Origin: Isoetes taiwanensis
Taxonomy: Eukaryota; Streptophyta; Lycopodiopsida; Isoetales; Isoetaceae
Direction of reading: 5' to 3'
Assembly (NCBI GenBank): GCA_021234155.1
Contig: JAJEKV010000002.1
Location: 4,847,795 to 4,911,794, forward strand
Length of the DNA stretch: 64,000 bases
Below the pieces are notes generated by a model. The model saw only the letters and a list, made by a program, of their open reading frames with translations, ran no database searches and was not told the DNA's origin. This document shows, piece after piece, positions 1 through 11,050 of this stretch; the first letter of the stretch is position 1, and every line of letters begins with the position of its first letter. Both the position numbers and the translations under genes were made by a program.

Positions 1-269
1 TCATTGATTGAAAATTTTACCAATTATTTAAAACGAGTCCTAAATCACTTAACTTTTTTGTAAGGCCATTGCAACAATTAGGATGCACTGCATAGACTAT
101 CCTTAGATTATGTTTCAACTGACAAAACCCTCTAAACGTTTCTTTGCTAAGAAACTTCATTTTAATCTCAATGTTCGCAACATTCCAGGATGTAATTGTC
201 ATAAATCATACCAATAATTTTAAAAAGTAATTCTAGCATTACTTGAGTGAACATAAACAAAAAGATAAA

Positions 270-510
270 TATTTAGCATAATATCAGGGGTTTTTTTATG
301 TTTTTGTACAATTTCTACTAAGGTTTTTCTATGATTTTGGCGCTGTATTTGATGAGGTGTACTAAATAGTATTTCTAGAGTGTGCCCTTTTTGGATCCTT
401 GATTTTTGTGCCACTTTTCAATGGTCACCTATAAATGTTCAATATTATTCCAAATTTAATCATGCAAGGTTGGACTAATATATTTTAGGGTTCTTTGCAT
501 CTGTACCTCT
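270..510. repeat. dispersed repeat, copy 1
   Basis: This stretch aligns by eye with 57420-57690. Both contain a tract around TTTTTGTAC, then AAGGTTTTYCTA, then a TCTAGAGTGY block, and both end near TTTTAGGGTT. The copies are clearly diverged. No coding potential is visible, and the repeat class is unknown. Nothing else is recognised in bases 1-550. Confidence 0.45.
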
Positions 511-551
511 TTTTAGGGTTCTATGGCAGATTGGCCCAGATATGGCCTCGA

Positions 552-767
552 TTATTTGACAGCACGCTTGGAAAGCTTCCCCACAGATGGTGAAAAAGAA
601 TATGTGAGCTTATTTTGGCTCACATCAAGCTGTTGAAGCTCTGAGAGATCACACAGTTGAATGCTTTTGCCCTGCCTCTTCCGGCCTAGCTTGCCCTGTT
701 TGATCTGGAACCACCTATGGCATTGTGTCTTCAGTTGCCTCAAGATGCAATAGAAACTTTTCGTCAT
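552..767 (-). pseudogene. possible leucine-rich-repeat fragment
   Basis: The - strand frame contains one stretch, LSELQQLDVSQNKL followed by a PSVGKL-like tail, that fits the plant LRR consensus LxxLxxLdlSxNxLtg.iPpsiGkL. Only about one repeat is present. There is no kinase or signal peptide, and the stretch abuts the start of the helicase remnant on the other strand. One LRR-like unit can arise by chance, so this is at best a scrap of an LRR receptor gene. Confidence 0.25.
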
Positions 768-1852
768 TATTGATGAAGCTGCACAAGCTATGGAGGTCGC
801 CTGTTGGACATCAATATTGAAGGTTGGTGTTCCTTCTGGTTTATAGTCACAATATAAAGTTAGCAGGCGACCATTTACAGTTGCCTCCTACCATACTTAG
901 TATTGAGGCAGAAAAACAAGGCCTCGGCAGAACATTGTTCGAGCGCTTAAGTGCTATGTATGGTAGTCAGATAACTTCAATGTTGACAGTACAGTACCGC
1001 ATGCATCGACATATCATGGGTTGGCCCTCGCATGAACTTTATGATGGAAAGGTACACTCCAAAGTCTGGCATCACCGGGACATAGAAATAGCTGACATTA
1101 TGAGTCGTGTCGTTTTCAGCTTGGGGCTTATGAGAATGTGGCTAACCACATACTAGGTGAGCTTGAGGGTGTGGATGACAGTGCACTAACGAGGCAGAGC
1201 CTTATTCTTATTGACACATGTGGGTGAGTGCTTTACCAACTCGTGCTTGATTCCTTATAAATTGGAAGTACTTCTGTTCTATCGTTTATTTTTCCATTAT
1301 AAATACATATTAATTTTTGTAGATGTGACATGGAGGAAATGAAAGATGAAATGCAAAGTTTTCTAAATGAATTTCTTACGCAAAGAAGCTTGTTGATAGA
1401 GGGGTTAAATCTCAGGACATTGGCATTATTGCTCCATATGCAGCCCAGGTACCAGCTGCTTAGTTGTATGGCTTCAATTCCGAATGTTATGTGACACAAG
1501 GCCCCCAAAAATATTTCGATACTAGTTTTCCACAATAATTTTTATATGAAACCACTATAATAGACTAATATTACTTTGTGGGTTAATATGTTGAATAATC
1601 ATGACTAGTTATTTACCATAGTTCATATTCTTATTCTTTATGCTATTTAATTTATGTGGTTTACTACTATGTTTTTATTTCTATGTTTTAATATCTAGTT
1701 TTCTTAGTAGTGTGCGCAATGAACCACTAATGATATTGGCGGGAAAAGTTCTTGTAACTTAGAGTGGTTTCTAATGAAGTTATTTATTCTCTTTTTATAT
1801 GAGCCAATGTCATTCCGTACAATATTTTGTGATTAAAAAACATATGTTAACT

Positions 1853-1976
1853 GCTATGGGTTTTTTCCTAAGATAGTGGTAGCTACTTGAGTCAAGTTGC
1901 TATGGGTTTTTTCCTAAGATAGCGGTAGCTACTTGAATCAAGTTGCTATTGGTTTCTCCGTAAGATAATGATAGGC
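1853..1976. repeat. 46-bp tandem repeat, about 2.7 copies
   Basis: Units begin at 1853, 1899 and 1945 (GCTATGGGTTTTTTCCTAAG in the first two, diverged in the third). The repeat lies within the large helicase intron. Confidence 0.85.
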
Positions 1977-2950
1977 ATGAATAGACAACTTGTACCTTTA
2001 ATATCTCTCGAATGAGTTTGCTTAATGTTTTGAACAATGCAATTGGTATTGGTTTAGTAAATATAATCACACATACTCATCTTGGGGACCATTGTCATTT
2101 TGCAAACATAAGCTTTCAAACCTCCCATTGCTACTTTAGAGTCGACTACAATCTATATTCAATATTGTTATAAAAATAGAAAAACTAATGCAAGCTTTTA
2201 TATTGAACCATCACACTTACATTAGAAAAACATATGTAATGATGATTTCAAATAAGCCATATAAAAAAATATACCCCACAGTTTCAAAGGCTCAGGGATT
2301 TGAACCCTGATATTCCCCTATGTACCTGGACATGCAAACCAGGTGTAACCCAAAAAATTTTCATTACAATGAGCAGGGATCCATGCTGTCAAGGCCTGCA
2401 ACCATGCCAGGTACCCTATATTTCAGCAGAACTTTTGCCTTTCTATGTGATGTGTTTTTTATTTTTCAAAATGCCACAAGGTTCAACCTGCACCGACCTT
2501 TTGGAAACTTGGGCAATCCTCCTGGAGATGAAATTATATGCTCATCCAAGTAGAATTTTGTAGATTCATAATGGAAATAAAATTTATTTCACTCCATATT
2601 ATGCTAAAACATTTCAAAATGGAGGAACGAACTGAAAGTTTCCTGTAAGTCAGAATCAAACATGAGCTTGAGCCTCAGTTACGCATTCATTGTGATGAAT
2701 TAAAGAGGCAAAGATGACAACAGAATTGATGTTTTCTGAAATTAAATCAAGGGTGCAAAGATGTAGACAAAAGATATAAATACTAAAGAATGGGCTTTGT
2801 GACAGTAGAAGCATAAGAAGATTGTTTAACTCATAAATATGCATCTCATAAACAATCTGCTAATAAAAATAAACTCGCCTAACATGACAACAAATATTTC
2901 TGTACCATTCCCATGCAACCAAAAAGGCAATATATGCATTCTAACTAAGC
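1977..2950. other. intronic stretch without recognised gene
   Basis: AT-rich sequence inside the large helicase intron. Short open frames on both strands (for example 2300-2563) show no family resemblance. A T-arm-like string near 2290 is dealt with under rejected items. Confidence 0.5.
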
Positions 2951-2987
2951 AATAGCAAGAAATGAGGACAAGATCTACCTTTTTTGC

Positions 2988-3530
2988 AGATCCTAAAGTG
3001 ATCTTTGTGAAAAAGAGAGACATTGTCAGATGAATCTATCAACACGGGAAAAATGCTCCTTTGTGAAGTGTTCTCTCAACTCGGCAAAGCACCGCTGAAC
3101 AAACGGGCAAGCGTAAAAATGATATCATAATGGAGAAAGGATGTTATGCAAGGGTACTTACAACGGCCATAAACCTTCTCTGACATCTTGGTATAGTAGA
3201 TAACTCCACGACATGCAGAGCGAGGCCATGCAAGCACGGCAGTTGGATTGTTGGCACCAACAGGCATGAGAGAAGTTCGCGAAGTAGCCATTACCAGCCG
3301 GTTCCCTGTTTGCCAGTACCGACAAAATTAGAGCTTTTCTTTAAAGAAGCGTTGAGAGATGGAACTTGCAGAAGAGAGCAGTCTCCCGATTTATGAAGCA
3401 GCACAACTTGGATCTACAGAACTAGCTTTATGGCCATATCACACAGATGCACAAGATTTACAAATGAGGTAATGAACCTCTGATCTGCAACCGCCATGAC
3501 TTGGACAACATCCTTCAGCATCTGCAGCGC
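2988..3530 (-). CDS. unidentified exon-like segments (possible small gene)
   Basis: On the - strand a start at about 3524 opens MLKDVVQVMAVADQR. A possible donor after CAGAG and an acceptor ending CAAACAG at about 3309 would join it in frame to a longer stretch (NRLVMATSRTSLMPVGANN and on to a VYGR end, about 3165-3308) that ends at a GTAAG donor. A further exon-like piece near 2988-3060 reads AELREHFTKEHFSRVDR before a GT. I do not recognise the protein. It sits inside the helicase intron in opposite orientation. The 54 bp just upstream (3537-3590) recur at 6708-6761, so this may be the 5' end of a gene duplicated or captured by a repeat. Confidence 0.3.
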
Positions 3531-3536
3531 AGCGGC

Positions 3537-3625
3537 CTAACCCTAACAACAAAAGGAAAAGAAGAACCCTAGACGAAATAGATATAAAGTACACTTATAT
3601 TTTTTTTATCACTAACGTATCTCTA
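3537..3625. repeat. duplicated 5'-UTR-like block, copy 1
   Basis: A 54-bp block starting CCTAACCCTAACAACAAAAG recurs at 6708-6761 with no mismatch I could see. The downstream TACACTTATATTTTTTT...CACTAACGTAT also recurs. The second copy carries an extra 15 bp. Confidence 0.8.
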
Positions 3626-3704
3626 ACGTATAATTATAATAGGGTAGATTCTAGAATGTTCTATAATTGAACATAAAATATAGATTTTTCAATGGTGACT
3701 ATAA

Positions 3705-4022
3705 ATGGAAGCTACTAGAAGATGGAGTCTGTTTCTAGAAACTGCTCCGCAGGGCACGGAGAACTTTCTGGAAACTATTGCTGGAAGATCTGGCGCCTTC
3801 TTAAATGATACAGAGAGCTCTTTATCTTCGTATAAAAAGGAGGAGAAGGCGGCATTCCAACCGATAGCGGAGATTGAGTGCCGGTTAAAGCGTGAGGTTG
3901 ATTGTGGGAAGAGCATAAGGTTGATTGAGGTTGATCTAGAGCGTCTCCTTACTTCTGGAGAATGTTTCTGGAGTTTGCTCGGAAATGGTTTTGTGGAGGG
4001 TTTCGATTTGGCACCTGATTGA
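3705..4022 (+). CDS. unidentified 105-aa ORF
   Basis: A 105-residue frame opens MEATRRWSLFLETAPQGTE. It is mixed-charge, with no membrane segment, signal peptide or motif I recognise, and is more GC-rich than its surroundings. An overlapping - strand frame of 123 residues (3689-4060) is an equal candidate, so the coding strand is not settled. The ORF lies within the large helicase intron. Confidence 0.2.
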   Translation: MEATRRWSLFLETAPQGTENFLETIAGRSGAFLNDTESSLSSYKKEEKAAFQPIAEIECRLKREVDCGKSIRLIEVDLERLLTSGECFWSLLGNGFVEGFDLAPD

Positions 4023-5180
4023 TCCATCCGAAGGTCCCCATCGGCGAATCTATGGATCAATAACAGCCACGGCTTGCCCTGGTGCTTCTCTTTTTTGCGT
4101 TTAGTCTAAGCTCCATTTTTTAATTGCTGAACCTCCAGGCTCAAGACTAGAGCTCTGTACTTCCGGTGGCTATGGCAGACCAGCATCTTCACCAGGCTCA
4201 ATTCCAAACAGCCTGCCATCTCTTCATCAGTCCAGGTAATGAGTTGTGAGATCCAAATTGAGGTTTTCTCAAAGACAATTTACTGGAGTAGCAGTATTAG
4301 CTCGGTCTTTGTGTTTGACGTTCCTTTATTTGTTTGCCGGCCAGTCTCTATTTCCCACAGAAGCTAAGTTGCTTATTTTAGATTGATTTTTAACATGTGT
4401 GAACTGTCTAGCTCTAGAGGCATTTGAATCTGGAACTACTGGCGGTTGCTTGAACGATGCCGAAACTGGTACAAACGTTTGCACTGGGGCGTGTTAGTAG
4501 TGGAAGGAATCAAAATCAATGAAGGCCGAAACTCAGCCATTTGTGGAAGCAGAAGAGTTGTCGAAGACCAGACAACAAAAGAACGGTATAAGACAAAACA
4601 CAGCAGTGCATCAAGCTCTATCAGCCTCAAATGAAAATGCTGGCCAAGCAATGCATACCACATTTTACCTTTTATTTTCTTAGCAAAAGACTTTTCAATG
4701 TACTCTTGACAAATTAAGGATATTTCCACTTGCAATGGAGCATTTCAGAAATACTACATAGGTTTGCAGGAGGAGTCTCGAGCTTCTTGATTGGGTTCTC
4801 CATTTTGCCACCAAAAGCTCATAATGTCTTGATTTTAGTAACAGTCTACCAATGTTCTTCGGAATAATCCTACTAGATAAAAAATGTCCTCAGCTAGTGC
4901 CATTACTGTTGAATCCCTGCGGCAAAATTTTAAGTCCAAAGCCACCAACTGCACAAAACCACAAACTGCACAACTCATAAAACCACCAACTGCACATGTT
5001 CTACAGAAGCTTGCCGCATTTTATTTTATGTAGATGCACTTTTATGTACTTCCATGTCATGATAATTAATTTAAAGAGGTGTTTCAACACCTCCTTGCAT
5101 CAATTGAGAAATGGATACCTTGATCTTCAATATAAATGTAAAATGGAGATGCTTGATGTTCAAAATAAATATGGGGTTTA
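4023..5180. other. stretch without recognised gene
   Basis: Short open frames on both strands only. Around 4930-4995 there are three near-repeats of a CCAACTGCACA string. Nothing identifiable was seen. Confidence 0.4.
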
Positions 5181-5189
5181 TTTTGCAGG

Positions 5190-5514
5190 CATGGATCATG
5201 GAAAATTATGATGAATCGGTGGACAAGGATTTGGTAAACTTAAACAGTCAGGCAAAAAGAGATGCTGCATTGGCAACCCTTAAAGGTACAGTAGCAGACT
5301 TAGATGACAATAGCCTGCAGACTTTTGTACAGAAGATTTGCAGGAATAGTGAACTAGATGGATATGGTATTGAACTTCTCCAGGAGGTTGTTTGTTCACA
5401 AAAAAACACATAACCAAACATGTTGACATGATTGTTGGAAGCATGATTCGTGCCCTTCAAGCCAGAGACTTGAAAGCTGGTGGAAATGCGTTTGTGGGCT
5501 CTGTTTTCTTCTGA
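5190..5514 (+). pseudogene. unidentified helical-protein exon with one homopolymer frameshift
   Basis: Just after a TTTTGCAG acceptor-like site (5189) a coding-like frame reads AWIMENYDESVDKDLVNLN, continues through SQAKRDAALATLKGTVADL, and reaches GYGIELLQEVV. The frame breaks at an A7 run (about 5400). One extra A would join it to HVDMIVGSMIRALQARDLK and a stop at 5514. The pattern of charged and leucine residues suggests helical repeats (HEAT/ARM-like), but I cannot name the family. It lies inside the helicase intron in the same orientation. It may be a separate broken gene or a captured exon. Confidence 0.4.
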
Positions 5515-6600
5515 AAATTGAGGCCTGAGCTTTGTCTTACAATTTATAGTGAACGTCGGTGATAAAAAAAATGCTGCAAAAAGCGCTGCAAAAAGTAAAT
5601 TGTTGTCTCTTTAGCACTTTCATGGCCCCCAATGACGCCCATCTACAAGCAGCTATTAGATGACATTATCAACCATTCAACTGACTGAACATGGCAAAGA
5701 AAAGCTTTGTTCCCAAATGATAGAAAAGAGAGGAGAGAACGCATATACAGAGATGCACATAAAACCAAAAAGAGAATGATGCAAAATCTTCCATGTTATA
5801 CACAAAGGCTGATATATACTTACGATGGCAATAAATTATATAGCATGAGGATTTTGACCTAAAATATAAGATAGCATAAATGCTGCTCAATTTACATTTT
5901 GTGTGAAGTAATCTAGAATTATCTAGACATATAATTGAGAGTTTAATTCTTTATTTCTGTTCACCCATCAAATTTTTTTGGGCTGCAATCTAAATCTATG
6001 TTTTTTGGGCCGCGATCTAAATTTATGTTTTGATGCCACGTGTTGTTTGGGACAAATCTAAATAGACGTCAAAAATCAAAATATGTGAAAAATCATCCTT
6101 GCGTCCGGTTTTTAATATCATCTCTAGAGCCTATTTGCACCCTACCCAGAGTGCGTATAACTGCACATTCATTTGCAATCATTATGAACTATATTCCAAA
6201 TCTCGGAATTGGCAGAAACATTGACCGGCAATAGTAATTTCATTAACGAACAATAATTCCTGCATCAACAATAATTTCAACTTCTTTTTGAAATCTGGGT
6301 GCTAGCAGTAATGAATGCTTGACCTATAGTGGCACAAAACGTAAGGCAATAGTGTGGGCTCAACTCCTGTATGTTTCAAACCATCTGCTCGAATTGATAC
6401 ATTGAGTAGTCCTAGCAATTTTAACCTTTAAATGAGCAAAGTTAGAAGGATTAGAACATTAATAATGAGCCTAACTACACGTGTTTAAACAAAAAGAAAT
6501 GGTCCAAAAGTTAGCTCCCTAATTGAATTTATCAATGTTGGATATCGTAGTGGATCTAATTAAACAGGTTAGGAATGTTATAGTGGTTATAGTTGAACAA
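5515..6600. other. stretch without recognised gene
   Basis: AT-rich intronic sequence. A short near-repeat TTTTTTGGGCYGCRATCTAAAT occurs at about 5976 and 6001. No coding region is supported. Confidence 0.4.
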
Positions 6601-6621
6601 GCTAGGACCCAAAGAAATGTT

Positions 6622-6641
6622 CGCGGCGGCCTTGGCCGCCG
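6622..6641. repeat. GC-rich perfect hairpin
   Basis: GCGGCGGCCTTGGCCGCCGC is a perfect palindrome in AT-rich sequence. A similar hairpin lies at 19855-19874. No Helitron-type CTRR end at the usual spacing was found next to it. Confidence 0.7.
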
Positions 6642-6653
6642 CAATAAATTTCT

Positions 6654-6848
6654 TGTATAGGACTAAATTGCAAAGTGAGTATTTTATTTTAAAACATGGC
6701 AGCGACCTAACCCTAACAACAAAAGGAAAAGAAGAACCCTAGACGAAATAGATATAAAGATTTGGTGGGAAATCTACACTTATATTTTTTTTTATCACTA
6801 ACGTATAGGACTAAATTGCAAAGTGAAAGTATTTTATTTTAAAACATA
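6654..6848. repeat. direct repeat flanking a copy of the 3537-3625 block
   Basis: About 45 bp (GTATAGGACTAAATTGCAAA and on to a TTTTAAAACAT end) occur at 6654-6698 and again at 6803-6848. Between them lies a copy of the block found at 3537-3625. The layout looks like an insertion or unequal exchange between the two copies. Confidence 0.65.
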
Positions 6849-6907
6849 GGAATGGCGGTGCCCCAAATCGAGGTTGTAATTAAAATGATGGCTATACTCT
6901 ACCTATT

Positions 6908-7130
6908 TTATAAGAATAGAATAGAATAGAATAGATTTTTTAACGTCCACAGAGACCAATAGGTCATGGGACCCATACAGAAAAATCCCAAAATTCCACC
7001 TATTTTAATACTGCAAAAATTTTGTTGTCGTTTAATGAAGCGGCGTTGTTTCCTGTTCATCCCTTGCCCGCACGATTTTGTTGTTTGGTGGAGATCTTTC
7101 ATCGGATACCATCATTCATCCATTTTGTGC
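6908..7130 (-). mobile_element. non-LTR retrotransposon 3' end with (GAATA)n tail
   Basis: Read on the - strand this ends with the family 3' sequence (GGTCCCATGACC...GTCTCTGTGGACGTTAAAA), followed by a short microsatellite seen on + as repeated GAATA (6912-6935). The same 3' end occurs at about 7620, 8225 and 35485 with a GGAA microsatellite. Only about 200 bp remain, so it is severely 5'-truncated. Confidence 0.6.
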
Positions 7131-7590
7131 TCATTGTTGGTTATTAATGCCCTTTTCAAATATTAGCATGCATTTTCTTTTTCGCATTCCTTTTTGTCAT
7201 ACTGATGTCCCTTTTGGGTAGGATTGGAGATTGCACCGTGTCTTTGGAGCAATCGTAACCATTTCATGTCGAGGGCAAACACATATCCAAATGGCATTAC
7301 ATATTTTGGTTGAAGTAATAAATCAAATATGCAATGAAATGTCTACAATCTTACATGACTAGTCAAAGTTGAACTAAACGAAACAAAACAATATTATTTG
7401 GCAAATTTAATAACTCACATATATTCTTTCATTGTGTAAATACTCATCATATGATCTTGTAACAACTATGTTGTTTGTATTATATCTGTATATGACTGCC
7501 AACATCACATTAAGTGGCATTTGGAGAGAAAAAAAAAAAAGTTGAACTAAAATGGAAAAAGAATTGTAAGTGTCAAATAGTAGGTTAACT
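7131..7590. other. stretch without recognised gene
   Basis: AT-rich intronic sequence with an A12 run near 7533. No coding or structural feature seen. Confidence 0.4.
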
Positions 7591-7592
7591 TG

Positions 7593-8200
7593 TAAGGAAG
7601 GAAGGAAGGAAGAAAATTTTAACGTCCACGGAACCCAATCGGGTTATGGGACCAGAACAAACAAAGGGGGCATAAGCCCTAACAGATCAGAGTGCCGAAG
7701 CCCAAAAAAGTAGAACATGGGGTCCAAGCCCCGTTTCAACACAGAAATAACCAAACCAGAACGAAACAAAAAAATACAGAGCTATACAGTAAGTGCCCAT
7801 GGATCAGATGGCCACTGATCTCGAATGATAGCTTGACCTCCCCTATAAAACCCCACTTCGGCCAAGGCGAGAGCCTCTCGCTACGCGACATAACTCTTCT
7901 TTCCGTCTACGAGCTTGCCGGAGTCAAGTCTTCTGGGCGGAGAAGGTGGTTCCTTTCAAATGGTTGCCATGTCGCGGGATGTGCAATCGGAAAGAGCATC
8001 TTGAAAGCGCACCAAGAGGTGGCGAGGACGGTCCGATCAAGATCTTTTCTCCAACCGGGCGAGAGACAATACCATGTGCTTGGATATGCATCACACGGGT
8101 AAAAAAGCGTGCGGCTTCATCTCAGTAGCAAGAGAATCACCCGTCTCACGAATACCCACAATCACGAGGTTCAAGTATGCATCCTCGGGCAAAAGTGCGT
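7593..8200 (-). mobile_element. non-LTR retrotransposon, 5'-truncated 3' fragment with (GGAA)n tail
   Basis: The left end is a (GGAA)4-5 run at about 7596-7614, then TTTTAACGTCCACGGAACCC and a GGGACC block: the shared 3' end of this LINE family in - orientation. The remaining 550 bp are GC-rich compared with their surroundings. Open + strand frames here (7692-8102) are shadows without family resemblance. It abuts the next copy in the same orientation. Confidence 0.65.
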
Positions 8201-8202
8201 GA

Positions 8203-11050
8203 GGAAGGAAGGAAGGAAGGAAGGTATTTTTATCGTCCACGGAGACCAATCGGTCCTATGGGACCTTAATACAAAAGCGCAATGCCGGATTACTACACGG
8301 ATTAAAAACCCCCCCCGAATGGTTCTCGAGGGAAAAACCGTGGCAAAGAATCGACTGTCACACAAACCGTTTCAATATACAAAATGCAAAACACACAAAT
8401 ATATACACTCATGCACCCTTTTCCGTAGTGCGATCGGCAAGTACGACAGGCGGGGGCAAAGGTGAGCTTCGAGATCCGATTACCTCCGAATGTACGACCC
8501 CAGAGCACGTCTTGGCCGGTGTGTTCATCGGCAAATATAGGGGCAAATCCGGCCGTACTAAGGGGCGTGTCGGCCGGATTCGGCCCGAATCTTTGGGCAA
8601 CTCACGGAAAGTGTGAGACTCATCCTCAATGGCACCGTCGGATAAAGATCGACAGAGCTGGTCTGGCGGGGCTCCCCAATCCACCTGCCCGTCTCGATGC
8701 GAAGATGGTGGGCACCTGTGCGAATGGAGGCAATGAGTCTGCGCTTTTCGGGGGAGAACGAGGTAGAGCTGCGGGCCCCGGGCTAACACGGGGTTGATGT
8801 GCTCCTTGTAATGGGCCGTTTTGACCTGCTCTAGAGCGCCGGGGTCCCAGAGCTTGCCAAGGAAGCAAGCGTCCAGGTACTCCCGCAGGCTGTCACGATC
8901 GGCCTCTGTGTCCACCTGCACGCACCTGTGCTCCTGCACGTTCCATCTGGCGAACCACTGATCTCTCTTACCCCTCCAACAGGCCCTGAGCCGCTGCGGG
9001 CCCATTGCCACAGCGTAAGCCAGGTGCGGGAGCCGAGCATCACCCATATTAACCACTTTCTGAAAATAGACGATGTGTCTATCAAACGTGCCTACTGCCG
9101 GCAAGAATCCGGTTTCTGCGCAGTAGACCGATAGAAGGATCAGAGGTTTCACCCCAAGTGCCCGTGCCAAAATGCCGCACTTTTGCTCCAAGTCATTCCA
9201 GTCGCCAAAGAGAGTAGGGCCCCAAACCCTCGACCCCCATACGAAGGACATGCTCACCGGTTCAAAGCAGGATGTGACCGATGGCCCCAATCATAGAGCT
9301 ACACGGATTTGTTGTTCTGCATGGCATAAAAGCTTTCTTCGGGCTGTCACACCGCAGGCGGATGGACCTCCCACCGAGCGAGGAGGGGAACTCCACCCCT
9401 AGGTACTTGTAGGTGGGCGTGACCTCCACAGGCTATCCCCGATATGTGAGTGCAGGGAGGCGTGGGGTGGCGTGAAGAGGATATGAGAACCACCCCGGTC
9501 TTGGCGGATTCACGACATGTCAGAGTAGCGGCCGAGAATGTGTCTAGGGCATCCGGATGAGACCGCATAGCTTCGGGTGTGGGTCGGAAGGTCAACATCG
9601 TCGCATAGATGGTGGGCGGATGACCTGGTGCAAAAGCCGCATGCCATCCCCCCATGCTCAAGTAAGCCAGCGATCAACCGATCAATTAATGTAGAGGCCA
9701 AAAAGTGTTGGTGAGAGGGGCAGCCCCGCCGGACCGATACTCATTGTGAATGCTTGGCCGTCGGGTCGCATCTGCCAAAACAACTCTCATACCAGATATG
9801 GTATATGGCATTACGAGTAGCGGCAACCCCGATTCTTGCTTGATCTAGCCCATAGCTTTTCCGGGGGCCAGGTATCAAAAGCCTTCCACGAAGTCCACAA
9901 AGCGGCAATACAAGTCCTGGCAGGATGGTTCCAAATTTTGTCTTCAATCGCCCGCGGTGTAAAGATATGGTCAATCGTTGAGTGGCGGGATCTAAAGCTG
10001 CTTGTCGAGGGCTTCGACTTTCTAGCGCCTCGCCCATCGGGGTCAAGCTGGCGCTTTCGAGAATGCCCAACAATTTGGCAAATACCGAATCGACCATGAT
10101 CGCCCTGTAATTGACCGGACGGTGTGGGTCGCGTGCCTTGTGAATGGGGACAACCCCGCTTGTGGTCCATTGTCGGGAGAAACCTTCCCCGCAATGCTCG
10201 CTGGACAGCGGGGTAGTGAGGATCGGCACCACCGCTGCACGCCCATTTAAGTAACTCGCACGCATACCATCGAGGGTCACCCTTCCCATTAGCCAACCGC
10301 AAAGGTCAGGCCCTCCACAACATCCTCCTCCTCCGAGAACCAATGGGGGTATACGCAGCGCCCCTCGTGGGTCATAGAGCCGCCGCATATCGTTCCTTAA
10401 CGCCTCGGGTGTGATGTCCCCTATAGGCTGGGCTGGCCTTCAAGCACTCTGCAAGGCCAAAAGGTTCGAGGATGAGTGTCCAGCCGGTCAACATCTCCCG
10501 ATGCCCGCAAGGTACCGCTTTGTCTCCTTTTTGGATAGGTGCGGATGCGTGGTGGTGGCCCCGCAAGCCGGTACACCGGATCCGAATCGTTGCTTGAGCT
10601 TGCGCTTGCGTTCTTTACACCGCATCAAAATCACGTTATGCGGAAAATTCTTTGTCCCCGAGCGGCGACGCGGGATCTGCCAAAGCACCTTCTTTGCATC
10701 GTAATAGCGAAGTCAGCCGGTGCTGCTGGCTGCTCTAGTGTGGGGTCCGCAAATTGCTTTGTATGCGTTCATGAGCATCTCGGCGTAGACCTCTGCCTGC
10801 TCATAATCTAGTCGCGGCCCGAGGATGGCGAGGGCTGGCATAGTGGGGTTCCGGCTTGCCAAACCATGTCCAAATAAAGTGGGAGGTGATCCGAGTCGAC
10901 CTCCTCATCCCGATTTGTCCCGTGCCCACTGAAGCGGATCGATGAGATGCATATCTTGCGCAACTACGAGCACATAGTCCACCACACTAGATCCTCCGGA
11001 CGATTGTCACATGCACATGTGCACTTGCGTGGCGAGCTGCCATTGTGGAC
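8203..11050 (-). mobile_element. non-LTR retrotransposon (endonuclease C-terminus plus reverse transcriptase), degenerate
   Basis: On the - strand, reading from 11040 downward, the endonuclease end is visible (SVVDYVLVVAQDMHLIDPLQ, then after a frameshift SDHLPLYLDM). A linker rich in K and R follows (KERKRKLKQRF). Reverse transcriptase comes next, with GVVPIHKARDPHRPVNYRAI, and the catalytic region survives only as LCDDVDL (9510-9701 frame) where FADD/YADD is expected. The 3' part (8409-9290) has a long open frame with MSFVWGSRVWGP and LPHLAYAVAMGPQ. The element ends with the family 3' UTR and a (GGAA)5 run at 8203-8222. Many stops and frameshifts make it inactive. The 5' part of the endonuclease is missing. 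The microsatellite tail argues against the poly(A) L1 clade. Confidence 0.85.

Noticed and set aside
2285-2310. tRNA T-arm-like string (on -: TCAGGGTTCAAATCCCTGA)
   Set aside because: No matching acceptor stem, anticodon arm or D-arm could be built around it.
7692-8465. + strand ORFs of 118-136 aa
   Set aside because: They overlap LINE 3' sequence in antisense and show no family resemblance.
8409-9290. 293-aa - strand ORF as an independent host gene
   Set aside because: It lies between the reverse transcriptase and the 3' tail of the LINE and is best explained as the C-terminal part of that element.
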